From NCBI GenBank assembly GCA_020086605.1, contig JACBWW010000016.1:26128128-26192127 (forward strand): DNA of 64,000 nt, given 5' to 3'. The translations under genes and the position numbers were made by a program. The DNA comes from Lanius collurio (Eukaryota; Chordata; Aves; Passeriformes; Laniidae). The first letter of the stretch is position 1, and every line of letters starts with the position of its first letter. Under the pieces are notes generated by a model. The model was not told where the DNA came from and made no database searches. It saw only the letters and a program-made list of their open reading frames with translations. Shown here one piece after another: positions 63,901 through 64,000 of the stretch.

Positions 63901-64000
63901 AGTGATGGTGCCACAAAATACATTCCAGACTGAAGTTGTGCTTTAATATGAATGCTCACAAACTGCTAAGATGTGTGTAAGAAGTAGAACCACTCACAAG
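40140..64000 (-). CDS. SLC44A5: Choline transporter-like protein 5 (SLC44A5), C-terminal 542 residues, spliced, 5' partial
   Basis: This is a multi-pass membrane protein of the SLC44/CTL family, which moves choline and related substrates across membranes. The substrate of member 5 is less well defined. Exons in transcript order: 63998-64000 (partial), 62268-62391, 61286-61369, 58090-58202, 57522-57653, 54629-54728, 51778-51870, 50743-50830, 48863-49125, 47787-47881, 47314-47417, 46019-46092, 44016-44086, 42899-42987, 42193-42277, 40140-40252. All introns are GT-AG and every split codon closes. The order and residues follow human CTL5, which is 719 residues long, so about three quarters of the protein is here: part of the large extracellular loop, then the transmembrane core and the cytoplasmic tail. 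Frames stay intact, so the gene looks functional. The promoter and N-terminus lie beyond 64,000. Confidence 0.95.
40253..42192 (-). other. SLC44A5 last intron
   Basis: 1.94 kb of AT-rich sequence. Short open frames only; no repeat family or extra exon was recognised. Confidence 0.75.
42193..42277 (-). CDS. SLC44A5: SLC44A5 exon: last transmembrane region
   Basis: Encodes [20 protein letters not shown] and VDTLFLCF, plus one base. It is a hydrophobic segment matching the final membrane span of CTL proteins. The donor is TTTT|GTAAGT and the acceptor is TTTTGTAG. Only 85 nt long. Confidence 0.94.
42899..42987 (-). CDS. SLC44A5: SLC44A5 exon: [14 protein letters not shown] segment
   Basis: Completes a Gly codon, then encodes a membrane span and a short loop ending LNYYWVPLL. 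The acceptor is TTCTTGCAG and the donor is TTG|GTAAGG. 89 nt; phase matches both neighbours. Confidence 0.95.
43573..43848 (+). other. Unexplained 92-codon open segment with splice-like edges
   Basis: This lies opposite to SLC44A5, inside its intron 42,988-44,015. It is preceded by a pyrimidine tract ending CTATAG and followed by TGG|GTAGGG. It is open throughout (92 codons, phase 0 at both edges), has an ATG at 43,585, and the frame continues to a stop at about 43,899. A typical piece reads [19 protein letters not shown]. The composition looks coding-like, but I do not recognise the protein. It may be an old retroposed or transposon-derived fragment, or chance. Confidence 0.25.
44016..44086 (-). 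CDS. SLC44A5: SLC44A5 exon: [15 protein letters not shown] segment
   Basis: 71 nt encoding [23 protein letters not shown] and one base of Gly. It matches the CTL segment leading into a membrane span. The acceptor is ATAAACAG and the donor is GTAG|GTAAGC. Confidence 0.95.
44087..46018 (-). other. SLC44A5 intron with a CR1 fragment
   Basis: 1.93 kb. It contains a short CR1 tail at 45,271-45,347 (+). The 111-codon antisense frame at 45,373-45,708 has no recognisable product. Nothing else was seen. Confidence 0.75.
45271..45347 (+). mobile_element. CR1 LINE 3' tail fragment, sense on +
   Basis: Only the final 70-80 bases of the CR1 consensus remain: GGTTGGACTAGATGATCTTA, then CCAACCCAG and the ATTCTGTGATTCTGTG tail. 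Confidence 0.88.
46019..46092 (-). CDS. SLC44A5: SLC44A5 exon: [16 protein letters not shown] segment
   Basis: 74 nt encoding [20 protein letters not shown] and RNVV, plus two bases of Arg. IAIYG(K/R)NFC is one of the most conserved CTL motifs. The acceptor is TTTGCAG and the donor is GAG|GTAAGG. Confidence 0.96.
47314..47417 (-). CDS. SLC44A5: SLC44A5 exon: cysteine-rich loop [14 protein letters not shown]
   Basis: 104 nt. It completes a Gly codon, then runs [20 protein letters not shown] to INRNAYIM. The cluster of cysteines before a Lys/Phe-rich helix is characteristic of the family. The donor is ATG|GTATGT and the acceptor is ATTTTCAG. Confidence 0.96.
47787..47881 (-). CDS. SLC44A5: SLC44A5 exon: [14 protein letters not shown] span
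   Basis: 95 nt. It encodes a membrane span followed by [18 protein letters not shown] is highly conserved in CTL proteins. The acceptor is GGTTTTAG and the donor is AAAG|GTGAGA. Confidence 0.96.
48272..48752 (+). mobile_element. Endogenous retrovirus LTR fragment (passerine-type)
   Basis: It starts TGTGCTGGTTTTGG and runs through blocks I associate with a common songbird LTR family: 'ttgctcagcaccaagg', 'gctgaccccaaatgaaccc', and a 3' part 'gaatgaattccttg' followed by 'ctttgctttgcttg'. It stops near 'catctcagccc', so the 3' end appears truncated compared with my memory of the family. No coding sequence and no clear target-site duplication were seen. It lies in an SLC44A5 intron, opposite in orientation, about 110 bases from an exon. 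Confidence 0.75.
48863..49125 (-). CDS. SLC44A5: SLC44A5 exon: CTL core (largest in window)
   Basis: 263 nt, 87 codons plus two bases. It begins [15 protein letters not shown] (two potential N-glycosylation sites), continues [13 protein letters not shown], spans a membrane segment with [13 protein letters not shown], and then [20 protein letters not shown]. The last block is the CTL family signature region. The acceptor is CTATTTAG and the donor is ACG|GTAAGA. Confidence 0.97.
49765..50222 (-). mobile_element. CR1 LINE internal fragment, antisense
   Basis: On the - strand it reads through familiar CR1 blocks (overlay/priming region through 'cacatctggagtgctgtgtc' and 'aggctgaggg'). On the + strand it shows 'ctccctcagcctttcctgat' and 'cactccagatgtgcctcaca'. 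It lacks the terminal CR1 tail, so it is truncated at both ends. The frames are broken. Confidence 0.88.
50304..50327. repeat. A24 homopolymer
   Basis: A run of 24 adenines on the + strand about 80 bases beyond the CR1 fragment. It is not directly attached to a recognised element. Confidence 0.9.
50743..50830 (-). CDS. SLC44A5: SLC44A5 exon: extracellular loop with N-glycosylation sites
   Basis: 88 nt encoding [19 protein letters not shown] then [13 protein letters not shown] and NLT are potential glycosylation sites and the cysteines probably form a loop. The acceptor is TTCAG and the donor is GAG|GTAAGT. Phase agrees with both neighbours. Confidence 0.96.
51778..51870 (-). CDS. SLC44A5: SLC44A5 exon: transmembrane span [17 protein letters not shown]
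   Basis: 93 nt. It completes an Arg codon, then encodes [18 protein letters not shown] and [12 protein letters not shown], plus two bases of Val. The acceptor is TTTTATAG. The donor is GCTGT|GTATCC, a weaker match to consensus but required by phase and homology. Confidence 0.94.
51871..54628 (-). other. SLC44A5 intron, no repeat recognised
   Basis: 2.76 kb. An A-rich low-complexity patch at about 53,909-53,938 is the only landmark. No further exon was found. Confidence 0.75.
54629..54728 (-). CDS. SLC44A5: SLC44A5 exon: span [21 protein letters not shown]
   Basis: 100 nt. It completes a Met codon, then encodes [20 protein letters not shown] and [12 protein letters not shown], plus two bases. 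[14 protein letters not shown] is strongly conserved in the family. The acceptor is TTTACAG and the donor is TAG|GTATGT. Confidence 0.97.
56826..57098 (+). mobile_element. CR1 LINE 3' fragment, sense on +
   Basis: It has typical CR1 3' blocks: 'ggagatcaggaaaaggttct', 'cccagagtcaggcactg', 'ctgggcttgatgatcctgaa' and 'ggccccttccaactcagcat'. It ends at 'ttctaag' in place of the usual tail. It is noncoding and 5' truncated. Confidence 0.9.
57230..57350 (-). other. Exon-like segment (pseudo-exon candidate)
   Basis: Flanked by TTTTTTCCAG and AAG|GTAATA, with a hydrophobic 40-codon frame (for example [20 protein letters not shown]). Its end phase fits the next SLC44A5 exon, but its start phase does not fit the previous one. 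Inclusion (121 nt) would shift the frame and meet a stop. No human CTL5 counterpart is known to me. It is probably a chance or poison exon. Confidence 0.2.
57522..57653 (-). CDS. SLC44A5: SLC44A5 exon: loop with YDIGFQTDF
   Basis: 132 nt. It completes a Gly codon, then encodes [16 protein letters not shown] and [19 protein letters not shown], ending RQTWLAF plus one base of Met. It is homologous to the human CTL5 stretch around YDIGIQTN. The acceptor is an unusual TTTTTTAAAAG and the donor is A|GTAAGT. Confidence 0.95.
58090..58202 (-). CDS. SLC44A5: SLC44A5 exon: two hydrophobic spans
   Basis: 113 nt. It encodes [18 protein letters not shown], then [19 protein letters not shown], matching a consecutive pair of CTL membrane segments. 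The acceptor is CTTTCTAG and the donor is TATG|GTAAGT. Confidence 0.97.
58838..58874. repeat. (TATAA)n pentanucleotide microsatellite
   Basis: About seven near-perfect units of TAATA/TATAA on the + strand. Confidence 0.92.
60328..60779. mobile_element. Solo LTR with 6-bp target-site duplication
   Basis: A 452-bp block starts TGTGGAGGGGG and ends CCGCAACA, that is TG...CA. It is flanked on both sides by the same six bases, CTGTTC (60,322-60,327 and 60,780-60,785). The right half is strikingly GC-rich for this intron. These are the hallmarks of a solo retroviral LTR; a 6-bp duplication fits alpha-, beta- and related retroviruses. No gag, pol or env is present. Frames of up to 111 codons across it are composition artefacts. 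The family and orientation are unresolved, and it is unrelated to the LTR at 48.3 kb. Confidence 0.7.
60908..60937. repeat. (TA)n dinucleotide microsatellite
   Basis: About 15 uninterrupted TA units, beginning some 130 bases beyond the solo LTR. Confidence 0.92.
61286..61369 (-). CDS. SLC44A5: SLC44A5 exon: [20 protein letters not shown] segment
   Basis: 84 nt. It completes an Asn codon (AA|T), then encodes 27 residues ending ISWYWIL and two bases of Ile. It is the end of the large extracellular loop and the entry to a membrane span. The acceptor is TTCTCAG and the donor is AAT|GTAAGG. Confidence 0.96.
62268..62391 (-). CDS. SLC44A5: SLC44A5 exon: extracellular loop [11 protein letters not shown]
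   Basis: 124 nt. It completes a Phe codon, then encodes [16 protein letters not shown] and continues to [11 protein letters not shown](F/I)P is a conserved CTL loop motif. There are two potential N-glycosylation sites (NRT, NVT). The acceptor is TTTTGAACAG and the donor is AA|GTAGGT. Confidence 0.95.
62392..63997 (-). other. SLC44A5 intron, no repeat recognised
   Basis: 1.6 kb, AT-rich. The 67-codon frame at 63,016-63,219 and the 73-codon frame at 63,620-63,841 do not resemble CTL5 or any family I know. Confidence 0.7.
63998..64000 (-). CDS. SLC44A5: SLC44A5 exon, cut by the window edge (last three bases)
   Basis: A perfect donor GTGAGT (- strand, 63,992-63,997) directly follows CTT at the window edge. 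The last T supplies the first base of the Phe codon completed in the next exon, and CT fits the preceding Pro of the family sequence. Everything upstream lies outside the window. Confidence 0.6.

Noticed and set aside
1..64000. CRISPR arrays, operons, ribosome binding sites, phage or plasmid features
   Set aside because: The window is clearly vertebrate nuclear DNA with split genes and LINE/LTR repeats; no spaced direct-repeat array is present.
1..64000. tRNA, rRNA or known microRNA genes
   Set aside because: No A-box/B-box pair with cloverleaf, no rRNA sequence and no microRNA hairpin that I recognise was seen; a covariance-model search would be needed to exclude small RNAs.

Overview
The window is vertebrate nuclear DNA, most likely from a bird and probably a songbird. 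The evidence is split genes with GT-AG introns, at least six CR1 LINE fragments in both orientations, and an LTR at 48.3 kb that resembles a family I know from passerine genomes. The species cannot be named from the sequence.

Two genes explain all of the recognisable coding sequence, and they converge tail to tail. LHX8 (LIM homeobox 8) is complete on the + strand, with eight coding exons between 13,329 and 23,626, every splice phase consistent, and a predicted protein of 347 residues. It is a nuclear transcription factor with two LIM zinc-binding domains and a homeodomain. SLC44A5 (choline transporter-like protein 5) lies on the - strand. Fifteen complete coding exons plus the last three bases of a further exon lie between 40,140 and the right edge, encoding about the C-terminal 542 residues. 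Its 5' part lies beyond 64,000. This LHX8/SLC44A5 neighbourhood and orientation match the arrangement known in mammals.

Layout: 1-7.4 kb has no confident gene. A cluster of CpG-rich islands at about 7.4-8.4, 9.7-10.0, 10.9-12.1 and 13.1-14.1 kb leads into LHX8, interrupted by a 217-nt homopurine microsatellite. LHX8 occupies 13.3-24.1 kb. The intergenic interval of about 24.1-40 kb holds a CR1 copy with reverse-transcriptase remnants (28.6-29.6 kb), a second CR1 tail at 34.0 kb, and an isolated GC-rich block at 34.9-35.3 kb bounded by a 9-bp inverted repeat. The part nearest 40 kb is probably SLC44A5 3' UTR, but its poly(A) site is not determined. SLC44A5 fills 40.1-64 kb. Its introns hold CR1 fragments, a truncated LTR (48.3 kb), a solo LTR with target-site duplication (60.3 kb), and an unexplained 92-codon open segment with splice-like edges (43.6 kb).

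The two genes have unrelated jobs: one is a developmental regulator and the other a membrane transporter. Nothing in the sequence suggests they act together, and no clearly new biological system was found. The items most worth follow-up are the solo LTR, the open segment at 43.6 kb, the GC-rich block at 35 kb, the LHX8 upstream CpG cluster with its homopurine tract, and the two-codon uORF directly before the LHX8 start.
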